Source of the DNA: Symbiodinium natans
Taxonomy: Eukaryota; Sar; Dinophyceae; Suessiales; Symbiodiniaceae
Assembly: GCA_905221605.1 (NCBI GenBank)
Contig: CAJNDS010002111.1
Span: 65,001 to 127,000, forward strand
Length of the DNA stretch: 62,000 nucleotides
Reading direction: 5' to 3'
Below, piece by piece: positions 42,880 through 52,364 of the stretch (within the stretch, counting starts at the first letter, position 1; each line of letters starts with the position of its first letter). Under the pieces are notes generated by a model. The model made no database searches. It was given only the letters and a program-made list of their open reading frames with translations, and was not told the DNA's origin. The translations under genes and the position numbers were made by a program.

Positions 42880-43387
42880 ATGGCAGCTCGCGATGTGTTT
42901 GGTAACTGGGACAAGCATGGACCACACAGGATCAGAACGAAATCAATCTGCTCTCGAAACTTCAGTCCCTAAGTCCCTAAAGCCTACTGGTAGCAGGCCG
43001 TCGAAGTATCGTGACAAGTCAGTAAGACTCGTGATTATGGTTTTGGGTTCAGGGAGCTACTCCCACCCTGGAGGTTTGAGGGTGAGATCTTGGGATGTTT
43101 GCAGCACCCCGCTCCCCCGATGATCCTTGCGCAACTTTCCCCACATCCCGGCCCTCTCCCAGCCCAACAGATACGTGCAGAGTTGTCAGTTTTGAGTCCC
43201 GGATCCGTCAACAGCGAACTTCAAGGGTAGGGATGTTTGGACTTGTGCGCTGAGGGCTTTCGAAATTTTCGGGTCGTGTCTTTTCGGGCTTGGTCGCACT
43301 GGACCCAGGGGAAGTAGGAGACGGGAGGCCGCCTGTCAAGGTGCTCGCAAACTCTTTTCATTCACCAGAACCAGCCACATCAAATAG
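42880..43387 (+). CDS. Small plus-strand gene, three or four exons
   Basis: Starts at ATG 42880 (MAARDVF, then a 28-bp intron) or ATG 42893 (MCLVTGTSMDHTG). The shared exon reads SERNQSALETSVPKSLKPTG to a GTAAGA donor after 43020. Exons 43171-43226 (IRAELSVLSPGSVNSEL) and 43309-43387 (SRREAACQGARKLFSFTRTS then a TAG) follow in consistent phase with good acceptors (agcccaacag, tggacccag). About 80-90 residues, Ser/Arg/Lys-rich, no domain recognised. It lies between minus-strand genes and just downstream of the 406-bp repeat, whose last partial copy ends beside its start. Confidence 0.55.
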
Positions 43388-43633
43388 CCCAGGCCCACTA
43401 AATTTAAGAGGTTTTTGTTCCCTGCTAAGAACGGCTTTGGAATTTGCAGGTCCTGAAAATCACTACCGGCCTCCCAAGCATTCCAGGAGCGTGCTGACGT
43501 GACGGCAAGGGGATTCGAGCCACCAGGCGCGTCTCGACTAAAAGTGCCATAAGCTCTCTTTTTGTTAAAGCCTTTTTGGACCCTGAACAGTCGAACACAG
43601 CAATTACTTCTGAACTTTACCCACCCCGTGCAG

Positions 43634-43670
43634 GCGGTGATCTACCGGGCCGCTTCGAACCTTTCACGGG
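43634..43670 (+). CDS. Candidate short plus-strand exon
   Basis: AVIYRAASNLSR between acceptor cccaccccgtgcag and donor CGGG|GTTCAAA. Confidence 0.4.
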
Positions 43671-43689
43671 GTTCAAAAAGAGGGGGGGT

Positions 43690-44040
43690 TCACCCTAAAC
43701 CCTAAACCCTAAACCCTAAACCCTAAACCCTAAACCCTAAACCCTAAACCCTAAACCCTAAACCCTAAACCCTAAACCCTAAACCCTAAACCCTAAACCC
43801 TAAGTTACCTCGCAAGCACCTCAAATTTCCAGCTTCCCTTTGCCAGCGCAGGCTAAGTAAACCGTGTAATATTTGCAACCCTCTACACCCTAAACCCTAA
43901 GCCCACCCTCACACAACCCGAAACCCTAAACCCTAGGGTTTAGGGTTTAGGGTTTAGGGTTTAGGGTTTAGGGTTTAGGGTTTAGGGTTTAGGGTTTAGG
44001 GTTTAGGGTTTAGCCCTAAAGCCCTAAACCCTGCAAGCCC
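43690..44040. repeat. Telomere-like arrays with head-to-head junction
   Basis: CCCTAAA run 43690-43803; after a spacer, CCCTAAACCCT meets AGGGTTTAGGG at 43931-43938 (CCCTAGGG), and TTTAGGG continues to 44012 before turning back to CCCTAAA. Confidence 0.92.
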
Positions 44041-44043
44041 CAC

Positions 44044-44085
44044 ATGTTGCGCCACCTCTGTGGCCCAAAGTGCCTCGGCTTCGGC
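44044..44085 (-). CDS. Candidate short exon
   Basis: AEAEALWATEVAQH, phase 0 at both ends, acceptor aacacagcactgccag, donor CAT|GTGGGG. First positions strongly G-biased. Confidence 0.6.
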
Positions 44086-44840
44086 CTGGCAGTGCTGTGT
44101 TTGGAGCCCAATGTTCGGCTTAAAGCTTGGCTGCACTCAGGAGGGTAGCTATAAATTAAACTTTTTGCTGCCTTAATAAGAAACCCAATAAACCCAAAAA
44201 AGGTAAAGATCTACAGTAAAGTACCACAAAGTAAGGTTCTTGGGGATTTGGGGGTTTACGACATTAGGGGGTACCTTGTTGGGGTCCCCCTTTTGGGGAT
44301 TTAGAAAATTTGGGGTTTACGGTTTAGGGTTTGGGGCTTCGCGGTTTCAGGCTGAGGGTTTAGGGGATGTAGGTTTGAGGGTTTATAAGGTTTAGGGTTG
44401 AAGGCTTAGAAAGTTTGGGATTTCAATGTGATTAACGGCTCAAAGTGGTTCATCTTGAGAAAGGGGGCAGGGGGTACAGGGGCAGGTGGACTGTTGGGAA
44501 GAGCCCATGGAATGGACACTCTAATGTTCATGGGGATTTTCTAGTGCAAGGGTTAAGGAGGGTTTCAGGGCTTGAGGGTTTAAGGCTTCAGATTTCACGG
44601 TCCTTTCCCTCATGTTCAAATCCCCCCTACCGCCCCGTAGACTATGGAATAGACCAGTGCTCTATACTATGATATACTAGACTACGATAATGTAGTAATT
44701 ACAGTGAGAGACCATGTGAACGTCCAAAAGTGATGGCCGTTTTGGAAATCTGATAGTGAGGAGAATTTCGCATTTCATGAACACAGATAGCCAAAAACGA
44801 CGATGACGACACTTACCAATTTTGGTGCCCAGATAACCAG
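44086..44840. other. No gene supported
   Basis: AT-richer sequence with a TTTAGGG-like degenerate zone (44230-44420) and ACTATGATATACTAGACTAC-type short repeats near 44660. Confidence 0.4.
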
Positions 44841-44913
44841 ATGACAGCTACGAGGAGGAGCGCGATGTTCGTCCAAAATGCGAGCAGGCTTCAAGAAAAA
44901 CGCGCTTCGGGGG
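44841..44913 (+). CDS. Candidate plus-strand exon
   Basis: DSYEEERDVRPKCEQASRKT after the acceptor cccagataaccag, running into a G tract where the end is unclear. Confidence 0.4.
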
Positions 44914-45092
44914 AGGGGGGGGGGGTTAATACAAGATAATATTATGTAGTATAATGGGATACAATATAATCCAGCATGACCATAATACTACAGTATCAGT
45001 GATCTAGTATATTTCAAAACAATAACCATAATCGCAATCACAATCATAGTCATAATCAGAAGCATAATACTCACAATCTATTTATTTGTTGC

Positions 45093-45536
45093 TTAGGTGT
45101 AAAGCAAGGGTGCCGTCTCTCGAAGCTTCTCCTGCAGGCCCCCTGTGAACCCCATAAAAGCCCCCGAAACCCTGTGTAAAAGCCCTATACATATCCTAGA
45201 CAAACCCTCTACCCCCTTGAGAAGCCTCAAAAAATTGGGAACCCTCAGTCTCTGCGCAAGCTTGCGGGGGGCCTCATCTCGACCATCATCTTCCGCGCCG
45301 TCATCTCCCGTCATGGACGCGTACAGCTTGTCATCCGCAGTTCTGCAGCCACCCTGGCTTTGCTGAGCAGGATTGAGTGTTCCGGGTTCAGGGTTTAGGG
45401 CCGAAGATTGGGGCACAACATCAACTCCTAAAAACTCACAACATCTCGCGGAGCCATGTCTGTCAACAACTGCATGGCAGATGTTGGATACATGAGCCTG
45501 ACCAAGACTGAGATTGCTGTGAACAGCCGGTGGCAT
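45093..45536 (-). CDS. Hypothetical protein, 147 codons
   Basis: Complete frame from ATG 45536 to a TAA. N-terminal part MPPAVHSNLSLGQAHVSNIC; then a short repeat-derived stretch (NPEPGTLNP) where telomere-like DNA is translated; then DDKLYASMTGDDGAEDDGRD and RKLAQRLRVPNFLRLL. A basic/acidic soluble protein with no recognised domain. It may instead be two exons, with an acceptor gtggctgcag before the acidic part. Confidence 0.6.
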   Translation of the reverse strand: MPPAVHSNLSLGQAHVSNICHAVVDRHGSARCCEFLGVDVVPQSSALNPEPGTLNPAQQSQGGCRTADDKLYASMTGDDGAEDDGRDEAPRKLAQRLRVPNFLRLLKGVEGLSRICIGLLHRVSGAFMGFTGGLQEKLRETAPLLYT

Positions 45537-45627
45537 CTGTCAGCACGAAGAAAGGAAGAGATTGCACTAAAATACCACTTTCACCCATGTAGTGTCATGT
45601 GATTCTCAGTGTTTTTTGATGAGGGTG

Positions 45628-45715
45628 TCCGAAAATAGGGGGACCCCCAACGTAGATCCCAAAATAGGAAGATTCCTTCTAATACGGATTCCAATAAGGT
45701 AACCCCATTTCTAAA
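45628..45715. mobile_element. Putative TIR element, TCCGAAAATAGGGG family
   Basis: Starts GTCCGAAAATAGGGGGACCC and ends with a degraded inverted copy. Relatives at 46235-46415, 50045-50120, 56568-56632 and 58730-58830. Confidence 0.45.
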
Positions 45716-45793
45716 ACCCCCTTATGGCTTCGGGGCCCTAAACCCTAAACCCTAAACCCTAAACCCTAAACCCTAATGCCTAAACCCTAATGC

Positions 45794-45872
45794 CTGGTCC
45801 GGCTTGTCCGGCTTGGCAATGTGATCCTGGAGCACGGCCTCCCAGCAAGAGCCCAGAACAGCCTTCATGCAA
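45794..45872 (-). CDS. Exon with GC donor
   Basis: CMKAVLGSCWEAVLQDHIAK then PDKPDQ. The donor is CAG|GCATTAGGG and the acceptor is the end of a TTTAGGG-derived block (aaaccccgggag). Family unknown. Confidence 0.6.
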
Positions 45873-45880
45873 CTCCCGGG

Positions 45881-46218
45881 GTTTAGGGTTTAGGGGTTTA
45901 GGGGTTTAGGGGTTTAGGGGTTTAGGGGTTTAGGGGTTTAGGGGTTTAGGGGTTTAGGGGTTTAGGGGTTTAGGGGTTTAGGGGTTTAGGGGTTTAGGGG
46001 TTTAGGGGTTTAGGGGTTTAGGGGTTTAGGTGTTTAGGGGTTTAGGGGTTTAGGGGTTTAGGGGTTTAGGGGTTTAGGGGTTTAGGGGTTTAGGGGTTTA
46101 GGGGTTTAGGGGTTTAGGGGTTTAGGATTTGGGGGTTTGGGGGTTTAGGGGTTTAGGGGATTAGGGGTTGAGGGGTTTAGGGGTTTAGGGGTTTAGGGGT
46201 TTGGGTTTAGGGTTTAGG
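45881..46218. repeat. TTTAGGGG octamer array
   Basis: About 35 copies of the 8-bp variant TTTAGGGG with very few changes, an unusually long homogeneous variant block. Confidence 0.95.
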
Positions 46219-46412
46219 GTAATTCAAAGCACATGATAGTGCTTTCCGAGAGTAGGGATACCCTTTTCGGGGGTTCCTTTAATAAGGACTACAGTATTTG
46301 GGGGTATATTGGGGGCACCCCTATGTTGGGAAATACCCATATAGTGCTTTCCGCAATTGGGCGGCACCTTACTGGGGGTCCTGATTGTGAAGGAATCCTA
46401 CCATGTGGGGGT

Positions 46413-46595
46413 CTAATTTAGGAGGTTCCCTGAATCGTAGACCACCACATCTCGTACGTACGGAAGTATCGCGCTATGCTTTTGATGGCTGGTCCTGCCC
46501 TGACATGCTCTCTGCTTAGTAGGAATTCGCAGACGCGAAAACGCGTTGGGCTCCTCGAGCAATTCAGCAGGGTTGCTGGGAAGCAACCGGTGCAC
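46413..46595 (-). CDS. Candidate exon, unknown
   Basis: Open frame including RLLPSNPAELLEEPNAFSRL and ILPYVRDVVVYDSGNLLN before a TAG. A plus-strand frame overlaps its 5' half. Confidence 0.35.
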   Translation of the reverse strand: MHRLLPSNPAELLEEPNAFSRLRIPTKQRACQGRTSHQKHSAILPYVRDVVVYDSGNLLN

Positions 46596-46814
46596 AGGTA
46601 GCTCGATCGGCTTTCAACAGCTTGGACCGAGACATGTCAAACGATCTACGCTTCTCCACGCCAATGGAGCAGCATTACGAGCCGTGTTGCTACGCATAAC
46701 CTACACCCCCCATGTGTGCTGCGGCGTAAGCCGTGGCAAGGCTGCTGCGCCAGTCTCCACTGATAGGACCAATGACTACGCTTGAGCATCCTCACGCTAA
46801 GCCCGGAAACCCAC

Positions 46815-46896
46815 CTGCCTCGACATTCCCGCCATTTTCGGCAGCAATCAGACTCATCAGCTTCCGCAGCTCATCGGCGTTGGCCATGGGGCTATC
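46815..46896 (-). CDS. Exon, unknown gene
   Basis: DSPMANADELRKLMSLIAAE then NGGNVEA. Excellent splice sites: cttccggaccagcag and GCAG|GTGGGTTT. Helical, no family recognised. Confidence 0.7.
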
Positions 46897-47034
46897 CTGC
46901 TGGTCCGGAAGCAGCCAGGTTCAAACATGCTAGAACGGGTTCTGCCAACCGTGCCGTTCCTTTGCTAGGGATACCCAAACCGTCGCCTGAGCCTCCAGAA
47001 CAAATAAACAATTGGCGTAAGACGTATTACTTGT

Positions 47035-47175
47035 CATCATCAATCAATCCATCAATCCATCAATCCATCAATCCATCAATCCATCAATCCATCAATCCAT
47101 CAATCCATCAATCCATCAATCCATCAATCCATCAATCCATCAATCCATCAATCCATCAATCAACCAATCAATCAA
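47035..47175. repeat. ATCAATCC octamer microsatellite
   Basis: About 15 perfect copies, then degenerate ATCAACCA units to 47280. Confidence 0.95.
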
Positions 47176-47480
47176 CCAACCAATCAATCAGTCATCAAAA
47201 AACCAATCAAAAAACAATCAAACAAGCAATCAATCAATCGGTCAGCCAACCCATCATCCAATCATTGATCATCAGTCATCCACCATCATCATCATCATCC
47301 CTAAACCCTAAACCCTAAACCCTAAACCCTAAACCCTAAACCCTAAACCCTAAACCCTAAACCCTAAACCCTAAACCCTAAACCCTAAACCCTAAACCCT
47401 AAACCCTAAACCCATCATCAAATCAAAACAAAATACAGCGCCCATCAAGGCCCAGAAGCCGGGAGCCCTGAAACCCAAAC

Positions 47481-47529
47481 CCAGCTCCCGAGCCTCTCCG
47501 GCGGCCTCCAGGGGCTCAGGAGACGAAGC
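47481..47529 (-). CDS. Exon between telomere-like blocks
   Basis: ASSPEPLEAAGEAREL, acceptor cccttggag, donor CTGG|GTTTGGG. Confidence 0.6.
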
Positions 47530-48049
47530 CTCCAAGGGCCATATTGGGGGGTTTTGGGGTTGGGTTTAGGGTTTAGGGTTTAGGGTTTAGGGTTCAGGGT
47601 TCAGGGTTCAGGGTTCAGGGTTCAGGGTTTAGGGTTTAGGGTTTAGGGTTTAGGGTTTAGGGTTTAGGGTTTAGGGTTTAGGGTTTAGGGTTTAGGGTTT
47701 AGGGTTTAGGGTTTAGGGTTTAGGGTTTAGGGTTTAGGGTTTAGGGTTTAGGCTTTAGGGTTTAGGGTTTAGGGTGTAGGGGTTTAGGGTTTAGGGTTTA
47801 GGGGGGTAAGGGGGTTCCAAGGCGGCAAAGACGGAGTGTCCTGCGCAGGCATGCTAACCTTCAACCCGACGCCGGTTGCTTCCTAATCCTGCTCGAAGGA
47901 AGCCCACGAAAGGGCTCAGTTTTGAGGCTTCAGGGCTTGCAGGGTTGATAATTGGGGGGGGAAGTTAGTTTAATTTAGATGGCTTCTGTAAATGGTCTAC
48001 CCTAAAGCGTCAACCCTCAACCCTAAACCCGAAACCCTAAACCTTACAC

Positions 48050-48154
48050 CTGTAATATATCGATCTCTAGTTCGATCTTAGTGTTGCGCTCGCTGCGCGG
48101 GCATCCCTCCCCCTGCCCCGAGGCCTTGAGGCTCAGCCGTGCAGGTGCTGGATC
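48050..48154 (-). CDS. Exon, 35 aa
   Basis: DPAPARLSLKASGQGEGCPR then SERNTKIELEIDILQ. Phase 0 at both ends, acceptor ccgttcaactcag, donor ACAG|GTGTAAGG leading straight into TTTAGGG-like sequence. Unknown family. Confidence 0.75.
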
Positions 48155-48261
48155 CTGAGTTGAACGGTTTAGGGTTTAGGGTTTATAAGGGTTTATAAGG
48201 GTTTATAAGGGTTTAGGGTTTAGGGTTTAGGGTTTAGGGTTTAGGGTTTAGGGTTTAGGGG

Positions 48262-48353
48262 GCCATGAAGGCCTGGGGCAATTGTCCCGCAGAATCTTAA
48301 ACCCCTTCTCAGTAGTTCATAATCACCAAGACTACATCCTCCCAAACTCAAAG
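48262..48353 (-). CDS. Candidate exon
   Basis: LSLGGCSLGDYELLRRGLRF then CGTIAPGLHGP after the acceptor agatcttcag; 3' boundary uncertain. Confidence 0.4.
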
Positions 48354-48495
48354 CTGAAGATCCCTAAACCCTAAACCCTAAACCCTAAACCCTAAACCCT
48401 AAACCCTAAACCCTAAACCCTAAACCCTAAAGCCTAAAGCCTAAAGCCTAAAGCCTAAAGCCTAAAGCCTAAACCCTAAAGCCTAAAGCCTAAAC

Positions 48496-48557
48496 CCTAA
48501 GTGCCACGTGCTTCGCGGAGGGCTGTTCCGGGATCAGCTCGAGCTCCGGGCTTGGGC
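48496..48557 (-). CDS. Exon with telomere-repeat donor
   Basis: PSPELELIPEQPSAKHVALR. Acceptor gtgccggttttag; donor TTAGG|GTTTAGG is part of the AAGCCTA/CCCTAAA block. Confidence 0.6.
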
Positions 48558-48648
48558 CTAAAACCGGCACACCTTGGACAATGAACCCTAAACCCTAAGC
48601 CCTAAGCCCTAAACCCTAAGCCCTAAGCCCTAAACCCTAAACAAACCC

Positions 48649-48762
48649 TACTTGGAGGTTCATGGGTAGTTAGAAGTAGGGTTCGAAGTATGGTAGTTCT
48701 ACCTATAACCCCAATTGAGGTACCTACAACCCTACTTATAACTACCCATGAACCTCCAAGTA
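48649..48762. mobile_element. 114-bp foldback element (MITE-like)
   Basis: Terminal inverted repeats of 35 bp with one mismatch, beginning TACTTGGAGGTTCATGGGTA at 48649 and its complement ending at 48762. A one-ended relative lies at 24895-24925 and a degraded one near 4430-4490. No target-site duplication evident. Confidence 0.8.
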
Positions 48763-48854
48763 GAGGCTCCCAGAGTTTCCAACCTGTAAACCCCAAACCC
48801 CAAACCCCAAACCCCAAACCCTAAACCCTAAACCCTAAACCCGAAACCCGAAAC

Positions 48855-48932
48855 CAAGAACAGCTTCCAAGCCGCGTTCTCTCGTCCCGCGTCACGCGGC
48901 GCCTCCCCGATGCTGGATTCAGGAGACGCCTC
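48855..48932 (-). CDS. Exon, 26 aa
   Basis: EASPESSIGEAPRDAGRENA then AWKLFL, phase 0 at both ends, acceptor gacccttggag, donor TTG|GTTTCGGG. CCCTAAA precedes and CCCGAAA/TTTCGGG variants follow. Composition is similar to the 47481-47529 exon. Confidence 0.7.
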
Positions 48933-49225
48933 CTCCAAGGGTCGAGAGGGTTCAGGTTTAGAGGGTAGAGGGTTTAGGGTTTAGGGTTTAGGGTTTAGGG
49001 TTTAGGGTTTAGGGTTTAGGGTTTAGGGTACAGGGTTAAAGGGTTAAAGGGTTATAGGGTTATAGGGTTATAGGGTGACAGGGTTACAGGGTTATAGGGT
49101 TATAAGGTTATAGGGTTATAGGGTTACAGGGTTATAGGGTTATAGGGTTGTAGGGTCATAGAGTTTAGGGTTTAGGGTTTCCCCATCACCCACTCATTAC
49201 CCAACACATCCCGATCCGAGCCCAC

Positions 49226-50388
49226 CTCCCCTATTCTTCTTCATGTCCACTGATCGATAAGCCGTCGGAATGTCGGCGCGTAAGAAGATTGCGTCGCTCT
49301 CACGCAAACTTCGCATGCATAGAACAACTGAAGCCTTGTAATTTACTTGGCGGGCTTTGCCACCACATAAAGCGCTGCACTCAATCTCGCTCGTAGCTTG
49401 CACCGAGTCGGAGACGTGCTCGGTTTGCACAGAGCGACTGCTCCAACAGGGCCGTGAAGGTCGCCTTGCCCCCTGAGTCATCGCGCTTGCTGCGAACGTG
49501 CAGCGCATGCTCCAGAACCCGGTGTTCGGGCAGAACTGTCCAAGATACCTGCGCAGACCCCAGACGTTCCGTGTCGAGATCAACCGAGTAGGAGGCACAA
49601 GGCGATGAGTCCAGGAGGTTGTCACGCAGCCCTCGAGTTTTCGCTTTCACTTTCTTGTCACAGCGCGCTGCAGCAGCTGGCTGCACCTTCCCACCTGCAG
49701 GGTTTTTTAACGTTAAAAAAACCATTTAGGTTTTTTTGGTTAGGGTTTGTTAACGTAAAAAACCCTAAATGGCTGCACCTTCCCACCTTCTAGGCCCACG
49801 TCAAGGAGCCCAGTGCGCCAACCAATGGTCAGCTGCCCTCGCTTGTGAGGCGGCATGTCTGTCTGCGTCACGCCCAGTGATGAGCCCATCTGGTTCCAGC
49901 GGGGCCCCCTCGCATCTCCGTCGCCTTCATACGGACCACCGAAGCCCCACAAAAAACGATAGAAGGCGCGCGCCTTCCGGAACAGCTTCAACGCGCCGAT
50001 GTCTGCCAGAACGTCCAGCCTCCGGTCATCTCCTGGGGCTTTACGAAAACAGGGGGTATTTTATTGGGACCCTTATTATCAGGCAATCTTACTATTTGAG
50101 GATCTATATCCTGGGGGTCCCTAAACCCAAAACCCTAAACCCTAAAACCCCGCCTGTGGACTGGAAGCCCATGAAAAGCTGGTAGCCTTGCGCCGTGTCC
50201 GTGCGGAGCTCCTTAGGGTTTAGGGTTTAGGGTTCAGGGTTCAGGGTTCAGGGTTCAGGGTTCAGGGTTTAGGGTTTAGGGTTTAGGGTTTAGGGTGTGT
50301 CAGGGGAGGGCGCGCGCTCGGGTGTGAAACACCCCGGGCCGCGCGCTCGCGTTGCCCGTCAACCCACCCCGGCCACCCAAACTATACT
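49226..50388 (-). CDS. Minus-strand gene, five exons, contains a candidate new intron
   Basis: Exons: 50333-50388 (YSLGGRGGLTGNASARPG), 50154-50211 (ELRTDTAQGYQLFMGFQST), 49787-50032 (RRLDVLADIGALKLFRKARA...RFLWGFGGPYEGDGD), 49404-49694 (KVQPAAAARCDKKVKAKTRG...GGKATFTALLEQSL), 49226-49327 (VLCMRSLRESDAIFLRADIP...). All phases agree, with a GC donor (ACAG|GCGGGG) after 50154. A 39-nt stretch at 49510-49548 might be a further tiny intron but is also open. The intron 49695-49786 is described separately. The 50211 acceptor is the last unit of a CCCTAAAG block. No family recognised. Confidence 0.75.
49695..49786 (-). mobile_element. 92-bp introner-like intron with target-site duplication
   Basis: A 19-bp direct repeat (TGGCTGCACCTTCCCACCT) occurs at 49678-49696 and 49770-49788, exactly one intron length apart. 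Between them lie 73 bp with inverted ends: AGGGTTTTTTAACGTTAA on one side, its near complement TTAACGTAAAAAACCCT on the other. On the minus strand the donor GAAG|GTGGGAAGG lies in one repeat copy and the acceptor CCCTGCAG is supplied by the element end. Removing the intron restores one uninterrupted frame across the exons. Confidence 0.85.
50045..50121. mobile_element. Possible TCCGAAAATAGGGG family relic
   Basis: ACGAAAACAGGGGGTATTTT at one end and GGATCTATATCCTGGGGGTC at the other; degraded. Confidence 0.3.
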
Positions 50389-50399
50389 CTATTAGGGTT

Positions 50400-51330
50400 T
50401 AGGGTTTATGGAATTTACTTTCTGGTGCTCTGATGCTTGCTTTGATGTTTTTAAAGTTGCGCTGTTAGGGTTTAAGCTGGGGTTGGGGGTAGCCTCGGCC
50501 CTTTTCGGGCCTTCGGCGTGTCAGGGCCCGTAGAGGCCTTTATTTATTTGAAGGTCAGGGAAACCCTTTGTGTCTGCTCCTGGATTCCCCTTCTTTAAGG
50601 GCCTCAATTAAGCATCGATTTCACTACCAAAAAATCGCATTTTTCATTGCGGGTACGGGCATCCTGGGGTCCCCCTTCTTTTAGGGGGCCTTTTGAAGCC
50701 TTTTGAAGCATTTTGGTGGCTCTTGGGGTCTCTCGGGGCCTTGTTCGGACCTTCGGCGTGTCAGGGGTTTTATTCATTTAAAGGTCAGGGAACCTATTAA
50801 TGAATTTTTCGCCAATGAGTATTTCAATCGCTAGGGTTTAAGCTCGGGTTCGGGGTAGCCTCGGCCCTTTTCGGGCCTTCGGCACGTTAGGACCCGTAGA
50901 GGCCCTTATTTGCTTGAAGGCCTTCGCAGGGTTTTGCGGTGATAGGGTTTAAGCTGGGGTTCGGGGTAGCCTCGGCCCTTTTCGGGCCTTCGGCACGTTA
51001 GGGCCCGTAGAGGCCCTTATTTACTTGAAGGCCGTCGTAGGGTTTTGCGGTGTTAGGGTTTAGGTTGGGGTTCGGGGTAGCCTCGGTCCTTTCCGGGCCT
51101 TCGGCACGTCAGGGCCCGTAGAGGTCCTTGCTGGGGGGAGCCATCGATTTCAGTACTAAAAAAGAACATTTTTCATTACGGGCAGGGGTGCGTAAAACCA
51201 TCGTTTTCAATATTCAAAAATCGCATTTTTCATTGTGGGCACGGACAAATCTTATGGTCCCCCTTCTTTTAGTGTGCCTTTTGAAGCTTTTGAAGCCTTT
51301 TGGCGGCTCTTGGCGCCTCTTGGGGTCTTG
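50400..51330. repeat. About 112-bp tandem repeat, degenerate
   Basis: GGTTTAAGCTGGGGTTCGGG, TAGCCTCGGCCCTTTTCGGG and GGCCCGTAGAGGCCCTTATT recur at about 50465, 50830, 50943 and 51055. CGCATTTTTCATT segments (50636, 51222) mark a second interleaved unit. No gene. Confidence 0.85.
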
Positions 51331-51394
51331 GCCTAGAGGGGGGGCTTGGGTCGGTCCGAGGTTCTTGGTGCGGGACCCTGGGTGGGGCGGTTTT

Positions 51395-51640
51395 GGCCCG
51401 AGGGGATTTGGTTCGGGGGCCCTTTGGCCCGGGGCCCTCGGCCCGGGGGGGCCCTTGGCTCGGGGGGCCCTTGGCCCGGGAGGCCCTTTGGCTGGGGGGC
51501 CCAATTAAGGGGGGCCCCTTGGCGCGGGGTTCTTGGGGGGGGCCCTTGGTCCGGGGGGCCCTTGGCCCGGGGGGCCCTTGGCCCGGGGGGGCCCTTGGCC
51601 CGGGGGCCCTTGGCCCGGGGGGCCTTGGTGCGGAGAGTTG
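51395..51640. repeat. GGGGGGCCCTTGGCCC tandem repeat
   Basis: Runs of GGCCCTTGGCCCGGGGGG with small changes. The Gly/Pro/Ala-rich frames on both strands are artefacts. Confidence 0.92.
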
Positions 51641-51943
51641 GTGGCAAACACCCCAAATCACGAAATTGAGCAACCAGCCTGCCTGGACCCCTCGCCAGCC
51701 TCCTGGTCCAGGAATCCAGCTACCAGGGCCCAGGGGGCCCCCGGGGGGGGGGGCCCGACAAACCCTGAACCCAAAACCCTGAACCGACCTCCAGAGGCAA
51801 AGGGTTACGATTTGGGGTTATACTTTAGCTACGCTAAAGGTGGTCTGGGTGCCGGCCATCCCTTAGCCGAGTACTGACGTTGTCGTAAAACAGGCCGATG
51901 TCCGTTGGCCTGTCCAGGACAGACGGTGAGGCTTAACCCTCAC

Positions 51944-52029
51944 CTTTCCGTTTCTCTTTTTGCTTGGGCGCTCGGGCTGTAAGGCCCTCGGCCGAGCGTT
52001 CGGGGTCTGTCGCTCGACGGAAGCGACCC
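51944..52029 (-). CDS. Exon, 28 codons
   Basis: SLPSSDRPRTLGRGPYSPSA then QAKRETE. Donor AAAG|GTGAGGG is near consensus; acceptor actaagtgag. Basic and proline-rich. Confidence 0.55.
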
Positions 52030-52364
52030 CTCACTTAGTTTAGGGTTTAGGGTTTAGGGTTTAGGGTTTAGGGTTTAGGGTTTAGGGTTTAGGGTTACAT
52101 CCGTTCAACGGGCCAAGGCCCCGGCGAGCATAGCGAATGTACAGCAGGCGGGGCAAGGTACGCACCCCTAATGTGCCTGCTGACTCAGCGCCAACTAGTC
52201 GAGCCCGCGGCGGAGGTTTAGGGTTTAGGGTTTAGGGTTTAGGGTTTAGGGTTTAGGGTTTAGGGTTTAGGGTTTAGGGTTTAGGGTTTAGGGTTTAGGG
52301 TTTAGGGTCTAGGGTCTAGGGTCTAGGGTTTAGGGTTTAGGCTTTAGGGTTTAGGGTTCAGGGT

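Larger units (their letters stand above)
47297..49180. repeat. Telomere-like blocks, 47.3-49.2 kb
   Basis: CCCTAAA 47299-47412; TTTAGGG 47560-47800 with a homogeneous GGGTTCA inset (47590-47627); TTTAGGG 48170-48258; CCCTAAA then AAGCCTA 48363-48500; TTTAGGG 48965-49030; GGGTTATA and GGGTTACA variants 49035-49160. Confidence 0.92.

Noticed and set aside
45881-46218. Chromosome end
   Set aside because: Telomere-type repeats occur in both orientations throughout, with unique sequence and exons on both sides, so none marks a terminus.
51128-51877. Gly/Pro-rich frames over 100 codons on both strands
   Set aside because: Translation of the GGCCCTTGGCCC repeat.
51950-52020. Structured RNA suggested by the CGCTCGG...CCGAGCG stem
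   Set aside because: Only 7 bp, and the region reads well as a minus-strand exon with a near-consensus donor. No tRNA, rRNA or spliced-leader gene was found anywhere.
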